Below, piece after piece: positions 1-8,595 of a stretch of DNA of 64,000 nt. The position numbers and the translations under genes are program-made. Below the pieces are notes generated by a model. That model was not told the DNA's origin, searched no databases, and saw only the letters and a list, made by a program, of their open reading frames with translations. Position 1 is the first letter of the stretch, and the number at the start of each line of letters is the position of its first letter. This DNA comes from Peptoniphilus raoultii (GTDB lineage: Bacteria; Bacillota; Clostridia; Tissierellales; Peptoniphilaceae), in NCBI RefSeq assembly GCF_900099555.1, contig NZ_FMWM01000002.1:62001-126000 (forward strand), given 5' to 3'.

Positions 1-511
1 CAAGAGGTCTGCCCACAACTTGTGACCTATTAATAACTACAGCCTTGCCGTCAAGTTTATAGCCATAAGATTCCATAAGTCTTACGGCAGCTAAAGGAGA
101 GGCTGGAATAAATCCTGAAACGTCACCATCATAAATCTTTGCCTTGTTTATTGGACTTATACAGTCGCAATCTTTTTTGGGGTCAATGGCATTTTCAATT
201 TTTTCCTTGTCAAAACTTGTTGGAAAGGGTCTAAAAATTAAAATTCCTGAAACAGAATCATCTTCATTTAATTTTTTAATTTCTGTAAGAACATCTTCTG
301 TTTTAGAGTCTACCAAAAATTTTGTAACTCTTATTTCAATTCCCAAATCCTCAGCAGTTTTTTTAAGTCCTCTTTCATAGGAAATGTCATCAGCCTTTTC
401 ACCTATCCTAATAATTGCAAGACAGGGTTTCCTGTTTAAATTTTTTATTTTTTCTTTTAAATCCCCTATAAGTTTTTCCTTGTAAGCTTTACTTTTTAAA
501 ATTTCAGTCAT
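1..511 (-). CDS. folD: FolD, methylenetetrahydrofolate dehydrogenase/cyclohydrolase (3' end cut by window)
   Basis: This is the N-terminal ~170 residues of the bifunctional cytosolic enzyme that interconverts methylene-, methenyl- and formyl-tetrahydrofolate in one-carbon metabolism. The frame opens with ATG at 509-511, preceded by a GGAGG ribosome site at about 515-520. It contains the family pattern around a PKKDCDCISP-like substrate-loop segment and ends at the window edge in the NAD(P)-binding motif VINRSQVVGRPL, which matches the FolD VxGRSxxVGxP signature. Normal FolD is about 280-290 residues, so roughly 110 residues lie outside the window. It follows the AddB-like gene by 12 bases on the same strand and is probably cotranscribed with it. 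The assignment is secure from the motif; the missing part cannot be judged. Confidence 0.93.
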   Translation of the reverse strand, partial: MTEILKSKAYKEKLIGDLKEKIKNLNRKPCLAIIRIGEKADDISYERGLKKTAEDLGIEIRVTKFLVDSKTEDVLTEIKKLNEDDSVSGILIFRPFPTSFDKEKIENAIDPKKDCDCISPINKAKIYDGDVSGFIPASPLAAVRLMESYGYKLDGKAVVINRSQVVGRPL

Positions 512-523
512 TTTTCCTCCTAA

Positions 524-3103
524 TTATTTACAGTCTTTGCCCCTTGAAAATTCCCCTTCAAGCATGGCTTCATAAACTTCTTTCATCTTTTCAAAAGAAT
601 TATTTAATACTTTATCAATTTCTTCCTTTGAATAATAGCATCTTTTGCTATCATTTTTTTCAATTATATCCTTATTTATTAAAACGGCCTTGGACTCTCC
701 AGTTTTTATTATTTCATAAGAGGCCTTGGCAAAATTTTTGCCCTTATTTTTCCTTGCCATTATATAAATTGGAAATTGAAAGGATTCCCCCTCTAAAATT
801 TCCCTTTGGGACTTGCTTGATGCACTAGAACTTTTATAATCAATTAAAATTTCCCCTTCATTATTTTCATCAATTCTGTCAATTGAACCCACAAGAGTAA
901 AAGGTGCTTTGAAAAATTTAAATCTCTTTTCAAAATAAGCCGCCTTAAAATCCTGTAAATTTTCCAAATTATTTTTTATAAGCCTAGAAAGTCTTTTAAA
1001 GTCAATGGAAAATTCAAGTTTTTCTTCAAAGGACAAATCTTCAAATTTTTTGTCCATTGAAAAATCATATAAAATTATTAGAGAATTTAAAAATTCCTCA
1101 TCATAATCTTTTCTTTTAGAAAAATATTCCTCCAAGATTTTATGGTAAATTGATCCCTTTTCCATGGCCTCAATGGCCTCTAAACTTTCATAAAAATCTT
1201 CAATTTTAAAAATTCTTTCAAGTAAAAATTTTCTACCGCAGGCTACATAGGCATCAAAATCCGTTGCAGAATAAGACCTATTTTCTAAAAGTGATCTTAA
1301 AGTTTTTACAGTTTCCTCTTGCAAAATTCCAGAATCTTCCTTTTTTAAATTTACATTTTCATTGGCCCTAGAAGTTATAAACTTGTCTTCATAGTCAAAA
1401 ATTTTAAGACCAGCTTTGGATTTTATTAAGGCCAAAATATTGGCAAGGCCCTTTCCCCTATTATTTATTAAAAATAGAGATTTTTTTGCCATACAAAGGC
1501 TATAAATTAATTTTATGGCCTTTAGCTGTGAAAATTCCTTAATGAGTCCCATATTTTTTAGGTCCTTAAAATTTGACCTTTCATAAATAAAATTTATTTT
1601 CGGACCGCTGCTGTAATTTGAATCATAATCAAGAAAAATCAAATTATCAAAGTCCCTATAAAATCCTCTTTCAATTTCAAAGACCCTTATACCTTCAAAA
1701 TTATTCAAGTCCATTATAGAACTTTGGTCTAAATAAAGACTGAAAATTTCTACAAATTCTTTAAGGCTTATACTTTCATATAAATTTTTAAAATTTTCAA
1801 TTAAATCTAGAAAATTTTCTCCCTCATCAAGAGCCATTCGGCCCTCTCTGTAGGTGTGAATTTCCCTGAAATTCTTATAATCATCTTCTAAAATTTCCCC
1901 TGCCTCCTCTAAAAGTCTTCTAAAATATGAAGTATAGTAGGAAATGTCAGAAGTCTTTTCTATGTCCTCAGTCCTTAAATTTTCTATTAAATTTATATAA
2001 GGACCAATTTCCTTTTCATCCATATAAATTTTTGAACCTTGGTTAATTTTTAAATCAGAAAGTTTTGAAAATCTTTCCCTATCCAAATATTTTAAAAGAT
2101 TTTGACTTATGGATTCAAGGGGAGCAATATAGTGAAGTCCTGCCCTTGAGAGAATGTTTTCCTTGTTTTTTTCTAATAGATAGGCCATATAAATTTTAAG
2201 CTCTGCTCCTATAAAGTTTTTATAATTTTTGTCTATAGAATATTCTAGGCCTTCTAAATCCCTTGAAACATTTAAAAGATTTTTCCCCCTTTCTCCCCCT
2301 AAAACTATGCCAATTTTTTTTGTCATAAAAGATTTTAGAGAGGATTTTATTGTCCCAAAAACCATAGTATTATAGGCATCGGAAGAGGAAATTATTTTTA
2401 TATCCTTATACCTTAAAAGGTCCTTAACTGAAAGTCCGTCCGCCCTTTGTAAGGCAAAGGATAAATTTTCTAAATCCTTTAAAGTTTTCTCTCCATAAGG
2501 AAAGTCTAAAATATTAAAGGGCATATGAATTATAGTTTCTGCATAGGATGAAATATTTTTAATTATTTCCAGTTCTTTTTTTCTAAAGTCTATAAAACCG
2601 TCAATTATTAATTTTTTTATGGGAAAGGTAAAATTCTTGGCAAGGGCATATCCCCCGTCAAGAGAAATATTTTTTTCCTTAAAATATGAAATGTAATCCC
2701 TTAAAGGCTCATAAAGTTTTTTTACAAAGTCATCTTCAAAGGTCAAAAGACTTTTTGGATCTGCCCCTTCGAGAAAAATATCTTCAAAAAAATCAAATAT
2801 GACTTTACTAAAGTCCTGAAAATTTTCTTCTTGGGGAAAATAGGATCTTAAAACTTTCTTTAAAATATAAAACTCATAGATCTTATCCACTTTATTAACT
2901 TCTATAAAATTTGAAACAAGAGAATCGAAAGTTAAAAATGTCTTGCCCTCTAAAGACCCCCTTTTAAAAATATAGGACTCCCTTTTTTCCCTTAGGGCAT
3001 CTTCAGTTGGCAGAATATAAAAAATTCCCTCTCCCATAAAATCTTCTATCTTAATTTGAGAATTAGGAGAAGAAAAAATTATTTTTTTAAAATTATTTGT
3101 CAT
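524..3103 (-). CDS. AddB-like PD-(D/E)XK nuclease/inactivated helicase
   Basis: The 859-residue protein ends in a RecB/AddB-type PD-(D/E)XK nuclease domain. Visible nuclease elements are a GSIYH helix near residue 690, then GSIDRID and ILIDYKSS, which supply the acidic residues and lysine of the active site. This suggests the B subunit of an AddAB-type exonuclease used in double-strand-break repair. It departs from classical AddB: it is about 300 residues shorter, there is no Walker A motif at the N-terminus, and only one cysteine (YVACGRKF) sits where AddB has the first ligand of its four-cysteine Fe-S cluster. The start overlaps the upstream pseudouridine synthase stop as ATGA, and folD follows directly. 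No addA lies in the window, so it could sit beyond folD, or this could be a stand-alone nuclease. The nuclease domain is clear; the AddB role is inferred. Confidence 0.82.
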   Translation of the reverse strand: MTNNFKKIIFSSPNSQIKIEDFMGEGIFYILPTEDALREKRESYIFKRGSLEGKTFLTFDSLVSNFIEVNKVDKIYEFYILKKVLRSYFPQEENFQDFSKVIFDFFEDIFLEGADPKSLLTFEDDFVKKLYEPLRDYISYFKEKNISLDGGYALAKNFTFPIKKLIIDGFIDFRKKELEIIKNISSYAETIIHMPFNILDFPYGEKTLKDLENLSFALQRADGLSVKDLLRYKDIKIISSSDAYNTMVFGTIKSSLKSFMTKKIGIVLGGERGKNLLNVSRDLEGLEYSIDKNYKNFIGAELKIYMAYLLEKNKENILSRAGLHYIAPLESISQNLLKYLDRERFSKLSDLKINQGSKIYMDEKEIGPYINLIENLRTEDIEKTSDISYYTSYFRRLLEEAGEILEDDYKNFREIHTYREGRMALDEGENFLDLIENFKNLYESISLKEFVEIFSLYLDQSSIMDLNNFEGIRVFEIERGFYRDFDNLIFLDYDSNYSSGPKINFIYERSNFKDLKNMGLIKEFSQLKAIKLIYSLCMAKKSLFLINNRGKGLANILALIKSKAGLKIFDYEDKFITSRANENVNLKKEDSGILQEETVKTLRSLLENRSYSATDFDAYVACGRKFLLERIFKIEDFYESLEAIEAMEKGSIYHKILEEYFSKRKDYDEEFLNSLIILYDFSMDKKFEDLSFEEKLEFSIDFKRLSRLIKNNLENLQDFKAAYFEKRFKFFKAPFTLVGSIDRIDENNEGEILIDYKSSSASSKSQREILEGESFQFPIYIMARKNKGKNFAKASYEIIKTGESKAVLINKDIIEKNDSKRCYYSKEEIDKVLNNSFEKMKEVYEAMLEGEFSRGKDCK

Positions 3104-4050
3104 ACTAGGTCACCAATTTTTGCTGAAAAAATTTCCTCCAAAGCCTTTATAAGTTTATTGTCCGGAAGATAAGTAAATTTTTTATCATTTAAATAGGAAA
3201 ATTCTCCATCCATATTAAATTTAATTTCATAATTATGAAGGGCCTGATAATCTATAAAATCCCTTGCTCCGGATCCATATTTCCTGTCGCCTATAAGGTA
3301 AAGGCCTCTTGCTGCAAGGGATGCCCTTATTTGATGAGTCCTTCCCGTTATTAAATTAACTTTTAAAAGTGAATAGTCATTTTTTGTAATTAGGGGATGA
3401 AATCTTGTTAGGGATTTTTTCCCTTCCCTATCTTCAAAGACAAGATTATTTTCATTTTTCCTAAGATTTATATTGACTTCAAAATCTTCACTTATCCTTC
3501 CCCTAACAAGGGCAAGATAAAATTTATCTACTTTTCTTTCACGAATAGCTTCATTTATTTCCCTTAGGGCCTTGGCATTTTTTGCTCCAATTAAAATTCC
3601 TGATGTATTTCTGTCAAGCCTATTGCAAATTGAAGGTCTAAAAGAATTTTCAAGCCTTGGATTGTAATCTCCCTTTAAAATTAAATAGTCCACAAACCTA
3701 TCTAGCATATTATCTTGATAGGTCCTTTGATCATTATGGCTTAAAATATTTACTCCCTTTTCCAAAAGACAAATATTTTCATCTTCATATAAAATTTTTG
3801 GTAGCTTTTGAGATTTTTTTACATCTTCTTTTTTTAGAAATTTTTCAATAGTTTCATCTGAAAGATAAAGGTAAATTTCATCTCCCTCTTTTAAAAGCTC
3901 ATCTTCCTTTGCCCTTGCTCCATTTAACTTTATATTTTTTTTACGTAAATTTTTATATATAAAGGATAAATTTGCTCCCTTAAAATATTTTTTTAAAAAT
4001 CTGTCAATCCTTTGGCCGCCGTCATTTGGTCCAACAATAATTTTTCTCAT
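3100..4050 (-). CDS. RluC/RluD-family 23S rRNA pseudouridine synthase
   Basis: The protein has an N-terminal S4-like RNA-binding region (starting MRKIIVGPNDGGQRIDRFL, about residues 1-70) followed by a pseudouridine synthase domain. The catalytic motif reads NRLDRNTSG, with the conserved Asp; the usual leading His of HRLD is Asn here, a common variant. TGRTHQIRASLA near residue 235 is the second family motif. It should convert specific uridines of 23S rRNA to pseudouridine in the cytosol. Two starts compete: GTG at 4054-4056 and ATG at 4048-4050. The ATG is preferred because the GGGGA ribosome site lies at a better distance and the S4 domain begins there. Whether it is RluC or RluD by specificity cannot be told. 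It heads a three-gene unit with the AddB-like gene and folD. Confidence 0.9.
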   Translation of the reverse strand: MRKIIVGPNDGGQRIDRFLKKYFKGANLSFIYKNLRKKNIKLNGARAKEDELLKEGDEIYLYLSDETIEKFLKKEDVKKSQKLPKILYEDENICLLEKGVNILSHNDQRTYQDNMLDRFVDYLILKGDYNPRLENSFRPSICNRLDRNTSGILIGAKNAKALREINEAIRERKVDKFYLALVRGRISEDFEVNINLRKNENNLVFEDREGKKSLTRFHPLITKNDYSLLKVNLITGRTHQIRASLAARGLYLIGDRKYGSGARDFIDYQALHNYEIKFNMDGEFSYLNDKKFTYLPDNKLIKALEEIFSAKIGDLV

Positions 4051-4072
4051 CTTCACTAGTCCCCTATAATCT

Positions 4073-4090
4073 GTTATAATATATTATAAC
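4073..4090. promoter_or_regulatory. 18-bp perfect palindrome with divergent -10 boxes
   Basis: The sequence GTTATAATATATTATAAC is a perfect palindrome in the 65-bp gap between the divergent pseudouridine synthase and the MltG-like gene. It holds TATAAT on each strand (+ strand 4075-4080, - strand 4083-4088). The + strand copy has TTCACT 17 bases upstream (4052-4057), so it is a plausible promoter for the rightward gene. The - strand copy has no convincing -35 box. The palindrome could also be an operator coupling the two genes. Confidence 0.5.
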
Positions 4091-4115
4091 AAAGTCTAAA
4101 GAAAAGAGGATTTTT

Positions 4116-4811
4116 TTGAAAAATTTTAACAAAATATATATTATCTTTACAAAGGTCCTAAGGACTATTTTAATTATTTTATTTGTCTTTTTACTTGCCT
4201 TTACAATTAAATGGAAAATTGATGAAATTTATATTAATGCAAAAGTTGCGGAGAAAATATATTTTTCTCCTTTTGACGAAATTAAAAAATCTTCCATGGA
4301 ATTTCAAAATTTAATTGGCAAAAATAATGAGGAATATGAAATTCCTGTTGTCGTTGATGAAAAGAAAGACGAAAATTTTATATCTATAGTTCTTCCTGAA
4401 GAATGTGATATAGACACGCTCGGGAAAATACTTTTAGAAAATAAACTTATAGCAGATATCCCGACTTACAAAAATTTGGCTGAGAGAATGGGTATTGAAT
4501 CATCAATTGTTGCCGGATCCTATGACATAAAAAAAGATATGAAAGTTAAGGAAATATTAGCCTTAATTAGTGGCAAGGCTTTAAAAACTTATCAATTTAC
4601 AATTGGCCAAGGAGCAAATGCCGATGATCTTTCAAATCTTTTGAAAAATATAGGACTTATTGAATCAGTTCCAGCTTTTAAAAATGCCTTAAATGCTGCT
4701 GGAGTAAATTCCTTTAAGACTGGAGATTATGAAATTGAAATGCCCCTAAAGGTAAAATATATTATAGACCAAATAAAGGCAGAGCCAGTACAAGAACAAA
4801 ATCAAAATTAA
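4116..4811 (+). CDS. Membrane-anchored MltG/YceG-like LysM-type protein without catalytic domain
   Basis: This 231-residue protein begins at TTG, with AGAGGA five bases upstream. One hydrophobic segment (about residues 12-30) is followed by a short charged stretch, then two related modules (about 85-150 and 155-222). Each has the pattern of the LysM-like N-terminal domain of endolytic transglycosylase MltG: a sentence such as IVLPEECDIDTLGKILLEN, then an AGSYDIKKDMKVKEIL turn, repeated later as TGDYEIEMPLKVKYI. The transglycosylase domain with its catalytic Glu is absent and the protein ends after the second module. It is probably an extracytoplasmic, membrane-tethered peptidoglycan-associated protein, but its function is unknown. 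It is transcribed alone and followed by a hairpin. The fold assignment is by resemblance. Confidence 0.7.
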   Translation: MKNFNKIYIIFTKVLRTILIILFVFLLAFTIKWKIDEIYINAKVAEKIYFSPFDEIKKSSMEFQNLIGKNNEEYEIPVVVDEKKDENFISIVLPEECDIDTLGKILLENKLIADIPTYKNLAERMGIESSIVAGSYDIKKDMKVKEILALISGKALKTYQFTIGQGANADDLSNLLKNIGLIESVPAFKNALNAAGVNSFKTGDYEIEMPLKVKYIIDQIKAEPVQEQNQN

Positions 4812-4817
4812 AAAATT

Positions 4818-4848
4818 GGACTATGAAACTTCATAGTCCTAATTTAAT
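4818..4848 (+). terminator. Rho-independent terminator of the MltG-like gene
   Basis: A perfect 10-bp inverted repeat (GGACTATGAA / TTCATAGTCC) starts seven bases after the stop codon and is followed by an interrupted T-rich run. The tail is weak, so termination may be incomplete and BrkB may be read through. Confidence 0.6.
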
Positions 4849-4883
4849 ATACAAATAAAGGAAATAAAATTTAAGGGGGAAAA

Positions 4884-5756
4884 ATGGAAAAAATAAAAGA
4901 ACTTGTAGGCAAAAATAAATATACAGTATTTATTAAAAATTTAATAATGAGAATTTCAGCAAAAGATCTAGCAACATATTCTGCAGGTCTAACTTATTTT
5001 TTCGTCCTTTCAATTTTCCCCTTTTTTATAGCCCTGATTAATGCCATAAATTTTCTTGATATTATAAATGTAAAAAATATTTTGGAATTAATGGATTCCT
5101 TCCCCCTAGAAATTAAAGAAATAATAAATAATTTTTTCTTGGAACTTAATATGACTTCATCTGCCTCCCTATTTTCCATTTCCTTTTTATTAGGCCTTTA
5201 TTCTGCATCATCTGCCTTAAATAAATTAATTACTATAATAAATTCATCCTACGGTTTTAAGGAAAATCGTAACTTTTTAATAACAAGACTTTTGGGGGTT
5301 GTCTTTACCATAGCCTCAATTTTGATGGTTATCCTTTTAATTACAAGTCAGGTTTTTGGAAAGATAATATTTTTTAGGCTGTCTTCCTATTTTGGACTTG
5401 AATTTTTGCCCATGTATAGGCTTTGGATTCTTGCCAATAATTTACTTTCTGTTTTTTATTTATTTTTATCCTTTATCTTACTCTATAGATTTGCCCCAAG
5501 CCCTGACCAAAAGGGACTTATTAAATTTAAATCAGTTTTTTGGGGAGCAATTTTTTCATGTATTTCTATAATCCTTGCAACCTACCTCTTCGCCTTTTAT
5601 GTAAATAATTCCTCTAAATATTCCATAACCTATGGATCTCTTGGAGGAATAATTGTATTTTTAATTTGGCTGTACTTAATTTCCATGATAAGCCTTATAG
5701 GAAATGAAATTAATGTCCTGATTTTTGAAAATAAAAAAAGGAGAACTAATACATAG
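4884..5756 (+). CDS. YihY/BrkB-family inner-membrane protein
   Basis: The protein has 290 residues and six hydrophobic segments. The family signature is visible near the start: DLATYSAGLTYFFVLSIFPF (about residues 28-48). Conserved stretches YGSLGGIIVFLIWLYL and SLIGNEINVLIFE follow at about 253-285. The family (Pfam Virul_fac_BrkB) was once mis-described as ribonuclease BN; its members are integral membrane proteins of unproven function, some linked to cell-envelope or transport roles. The start ATG has a GGGGGA ribosome site about six bases upstream. The 3' end overlaps the convergent comF gene by 11 bases, so the two mRNAs are complementary at their ends. The family assignment is secure and the function is not. 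Confidence 0.9.
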   Translation: MEKIKELVGKNKYTVFIKNLIMRISAKDLATYSAGLTYFFVLSIFPFFIALINAINFLDIINVKNILELMDSFPLEIKEIINNFFLELNMTSSASLFSISFLLGLYSASSALNKLITIINSSYGFKENRNFLITRLLGVVFTIASILMVILLITSQVFGKIIFFRLSSYFGLEFLPMYRLWILANNLLSVFYLFLSFILLYRFAPSPDQKGLIKFKSVFWGAIFSCISIILATYLFAFYVNNSSKYSITYGSLGGIIVFLIWLYLISMISLIGNEINVLIFENKKRRTNT

Positions 5757-6360
5757 ATTCTCCTGCTCCAATAAGTCCGCAAACTTTTATGCCTTCATCA
5801 TAGGCAAGTTTTGCCAGTTCAGAAATTGTTGATGAAGTTGTGATTACATCATCGACAATAATAATATTCTTTGAAAATTTATCTAAGGCAAAAGAATTTT
5901 TTAAATTTACTTTTCTTGCGCTTCCGCTTAGGCCGACTTGCTCCTTTGTCTCCTTAATTTTTTTAAAGGAAGAAATAAATTCAAGGTCCAAATTTTTTCC
6001 AATGTATTTGGCAAGCTCTAGGGACTGATTAAAACCTCTTTGGGCCATTTTCTTTTTTGTCATCGGGACATATGTTATATATGAAAAATCCTTAAGTCCT
6101 TCAAAGGATAAAATTCTCTTAATCATTAAATCTCCAATTACATAGACTAAATAAGATTCTCCCTTAAATTTATATCTTCTAATTAATTCTTTACCAATGC
6201 CCGAATATTCAAAGGCAATAAAAATGTCTTTTATATAGGGATTTTTATAATTTGCAGGAGGGTTTAATTTAAGACCCTCTAAGCAGTCCCTGCAAATTTT
6301 AAATTTTTCAAGACTTTTTCCGCAAATAGGACATCTATTCATTAGTTTTTTCATGGACAT
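5746..6360 (-). CDS. ComF-family phosphoribosyltransferase-like protein (ComFC)
   Basis: The protein has 204 residues. An N-terminal zinc-ribbon-like four-cysteine cluster (CPICGK ... CRDC, about residues 10-26) precedes a type I phosphoribosyltransferase fold. The fold includes PMTKKKMAQRGFNQS and the PRPP-loop motif IIIVDDVITTSST near residue 170. ComFC proteins are needed for DNA uptake in naturally transformable Firmicutes, although their exact reaction is not settled. The reading frame overlaps the end of recD2 by 26 bases, so the two are translationally coupled DNA-metabolism genes. The upstream ribosome site is weak, which fits coupling. A start at the ATG of 6352-6354 would remove only two residues. 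Confidence 0.9.
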   Translation of the reverse strand: MSMKKLMNRCPICGKSLEKFKICRDCLEGLKLNPPANYKNPYIKDIFIAFEYSGIGKELIRRYKFKGESYLVYVIGDLMIKRILSFEGLKDFSYITYVPMTKKKMAQRGFNQSLELAKYIGKNLDLEFISSFKKIKETKEQVGLSGSARKVNLKNSFALDKFSKNIIIVDDVITTSSTISELAKLAYDEGIKVCGLIGAGESMY

Positions 6361-8521
6361 CTCTCAATTTAAATTTCAAATTTGAATATCTTTTTCTTGT
6401 CTTGTTATTTTTTATCATCTGCAATAAATATTCGTATTTTCCAACTACAACTACAAGTTTTTCTGCCCTTGTTATGGCAGTATATATTAAATTCCTTGTA
6501 AGAAGCATGGGCGGTGCCCAAAAAACTGGAATTATAACAACTGGAAATTCTGACCCTTGGGACTTGTGAATGGTCATGGCATAGGAAAGTTTTAATTCAT
6601 CTAAATCCTCTGCCATATATTTAACAACTCTTTGCCCATCAAAAGTTACGCTTAAAGATTTTTCTTCCCTGTCAATTTCCGAAACTCTTCCCATATCGCC
6701 ATTAAAAACTCCCTTTGAAGCCTCTCTGTAAAAATCATTTTCCAAAACTCCCTCAAGTTCATAATTGTTTTTAATTTGCATTACTCTGTCATTTAAAGCA
6801 AAGGTCTTTCCAAAAACTTCTAATTTTTCCGAACTTTTATTTAAAAGATCCCTTAAAATTTTATTTAAATTTTCAGTTCCAACGGGACCCTTTTTCATGG
6901 GAGTTAAAACTTCAATATCTGATGATTCGATCCCATAAAAATCAGGAAGCCTTTTTGCTACAAGGTCCTTAATAATTTCTACTGCCTTATTTTCCCCGTC
7001 TTCAAAAATCATAAAGAAATCTTTTTTATTTAAAATTGGCTCCCTACCCTCATTAATTAAGTGGGCGTTTTTTATGATTAAAGATTCCTCTTCCTGCCTA
7101 AAAATTTCTGATAAATTTACTCTTGCAAAAAGATTTGAGTCAATAATATCCCTTAAAACATTTCCTGCTCCAACTGACGGGAGCTGGTCAGGGTCGCCCA
7201 CAAGAATAAGCCTCATGCCTTGCTTTATGCTCCTTAGCATCTCTTCCATAAGCATAATATCAACCATACTCATTTCATCAACGATTAAAAGATCACAGTC
7301 TAAATCCACTGGGTCAAAAGAAATATTTTCATCATCCTTAAAATTAATTTCTAAAAGTTTGTGAAGGGTTTGGGCATCTCTGCCTGTGGATTCCTTCATT
7401 TTCTTTGCAGCCCTTCCTGTTGGGGCAGCAAGTTTTATTTTTTTATCCATAGATTCAAAAACATCAAGTAAAACCTTTAAAGTCGTTGTCTTTCCAGTAC
7501 CTGGCCCTCCAGTAATTAAAAATACCCCATGATCGAGAGATTTTTTCACAGCATCCCTTTGAGATGGTGCAAGTTTTATTTTTCTTTCATCTTCAATTTC
7601 TAAAATTTTTTCATCTAAATCAATATTTTCTTTAAAATCTATATTTAATTCATTAAGCCTTCCTGCTACAAAATTTTCTGCCCTTAAAAAGGGAGCATAA
7701 TAGCAGTTAAAGTCATCATCAATTTTTTCTACATAAAAATTTTTTTGAAAGGATAAATTCACGATTAAATCCCTTAAATCATCAATTGAAATATCTAAAA
7801 TCTTATTGGCAGATGCAACTAGAATATCTAGGGGCAAAAAAGTGTGCCCCTCTAAATTTGCCCTTTGAAGAATATATTTTACTCCCGCAATTTTTCTCAT
7901 TTCAGATTTTTTTGACATTCCAAGAGTCTGGGCAATTTCATCTGCCTTTTTAAAGGATAGACCCTTAACATTTTCGATTAGGTCATAGGGATTTTCCTTA
8001 ATAATATTAATAGAATCTTCTTCATAGACCTTATAAATCTTTAGGGCCATATTTGTAGAAATATTAAAATTCGAAAAATAAAGGAGAATTTTTCTTAAGG
8101 ACATATTTTTTTCTAGGGCTCTAGCAATTTTTCCAAATTTTTTTCTGCCAATGCCTTCAATTTCAAGAAGTCTTTGGGGATTTTTTTCCAAAATATCAAG
8201 GGTGTCATCTCCAAAGGCATCTACAATTTTTTCAGCCATCTTCTCTCCAATATAGGGAATCATTCCATTTGAAAGATATTTAATTATTTGTTTTTTCCCC
8301 TTGGGGTCTTCCCTTTTTATGGAGGTAAAGGCAAACTGCTGACCAAATTTTTTGTGGTAGGTAAAATCTCCCAAAATTTTATAGGAGGCATCCTCAGAAA
8401 TTTCAAAAGAATTTCCTACAATGGTTATGGATTCTTCTTCCGTAAAAAATTTTGCAACAGTATAGCCATTTTCATCATTTCTAAAAATTATCTTTTCAAT
8501 AATACCTTCAAGTTCTAACAT
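6335..8521 (-). CDS. recD2: RecD2-type 5'-3' DNA helicase
   Basis: The 728-residue protein has the RecD2/TraA-like arrangement. An N-terminal OB-like part comes first, then tandem helix-hairpin-helix segments (GIGRKKFGKI near 125), then superfamily 1B helicase motors. Walker A reads GGPGTGKTT near residue 340. DLLIVDEMSMVD is motif II, VGDPDQLPSVGAG is motif III, and IYTAITRAEK near 700 is the C-terminal motif VI. RecD2 acts without RecBC in replication-fork repair and replication-stress tolerance. The start ATG has a GAGGGGA ribosome site. It is the first gene of a two-gene unit with comF and is separated from the racemase gene upstream by a strong terminator. Confidence 0.95.
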   Translation of the reverse strand: MLELEGIIEKIIFRNDENGYTVAKFFTEEESITIVGNSFEISEDASYKILGDFTYHKKFGQQFAFTSIKREDPKGKKQIIKYLSNGMIPYIGEKMAEKIVDAFGDDTLDILEKNPQRLLEIEGIGRKKFGKIARALEKNMSLRKILLYFSNFNISTNMALKIYKVYEEDSINIIKENPYDLIENVKGLSFKKADEIAQTLGMSKKSEMRKIAGVKYILQRANLEGHTFLPLDILVASANKILDISIDDLRDLIVNLSFQKNFYVEKIDDDFNCYYAPFLRAENFVAGRLNELNIDFKENIDLDEKILEIEDERKIKLAPSQRDAVKKSLDHGVFLITGGPGTGKTTTLKVLLDVFESMDKKIKLAAPTGRAAKKMKESTGRDAQTLHKLLEINFKDDENISFDPVDLDCDLLIVDEMSMVDIMLMEEMLRSIKQGMRLILVGDPDQLPSVGAGNVLRDIIDSNLFARVNLSEIFRQEEESLIIKNAHLINEGREPILNKKDFFMIFEDGENKAVEIIKDLVAKRLPDFYGIESSDIEVLTPMKKGPVGTENLNKILRDLLNKSSEKLEVFGKTFALNDRVMQIKNNYELEGVLENDFYREASKGVFNGDMGRVSEIDREEKSLSVTFDGQRVVKYMAEDLDELKLSYAMTIHKSQGSEFPVVIIPVFWAPPMLLTRNLIYTAITRAEKLVVVVGKYEYLLQMIKNNKTRKRYSNLKFKLRDVHEKTNE

Positions 8522-8560
8522 TTTATCCCCTCACAAGTATTGTAACAATTTTTAGACAAG

Positions 8561-8586
8561 AAAAAAAGAAGGCCTTCGCCTTCTTC
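8561..8586 (-). terminator. Rho-independent terminator after the racemase gene
   Basis: Read on the minus strand, a GC-rich stem (GAAGGC / GCCTTC with flanking A-T pairs and a GAAG loop) is followed by seven T residues. It lies 10 bases past the racemase stop and before recD2, separating the two transcripts. Confidence 0.88.
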
Positions 8587-8595
8587 ATTTGAATT

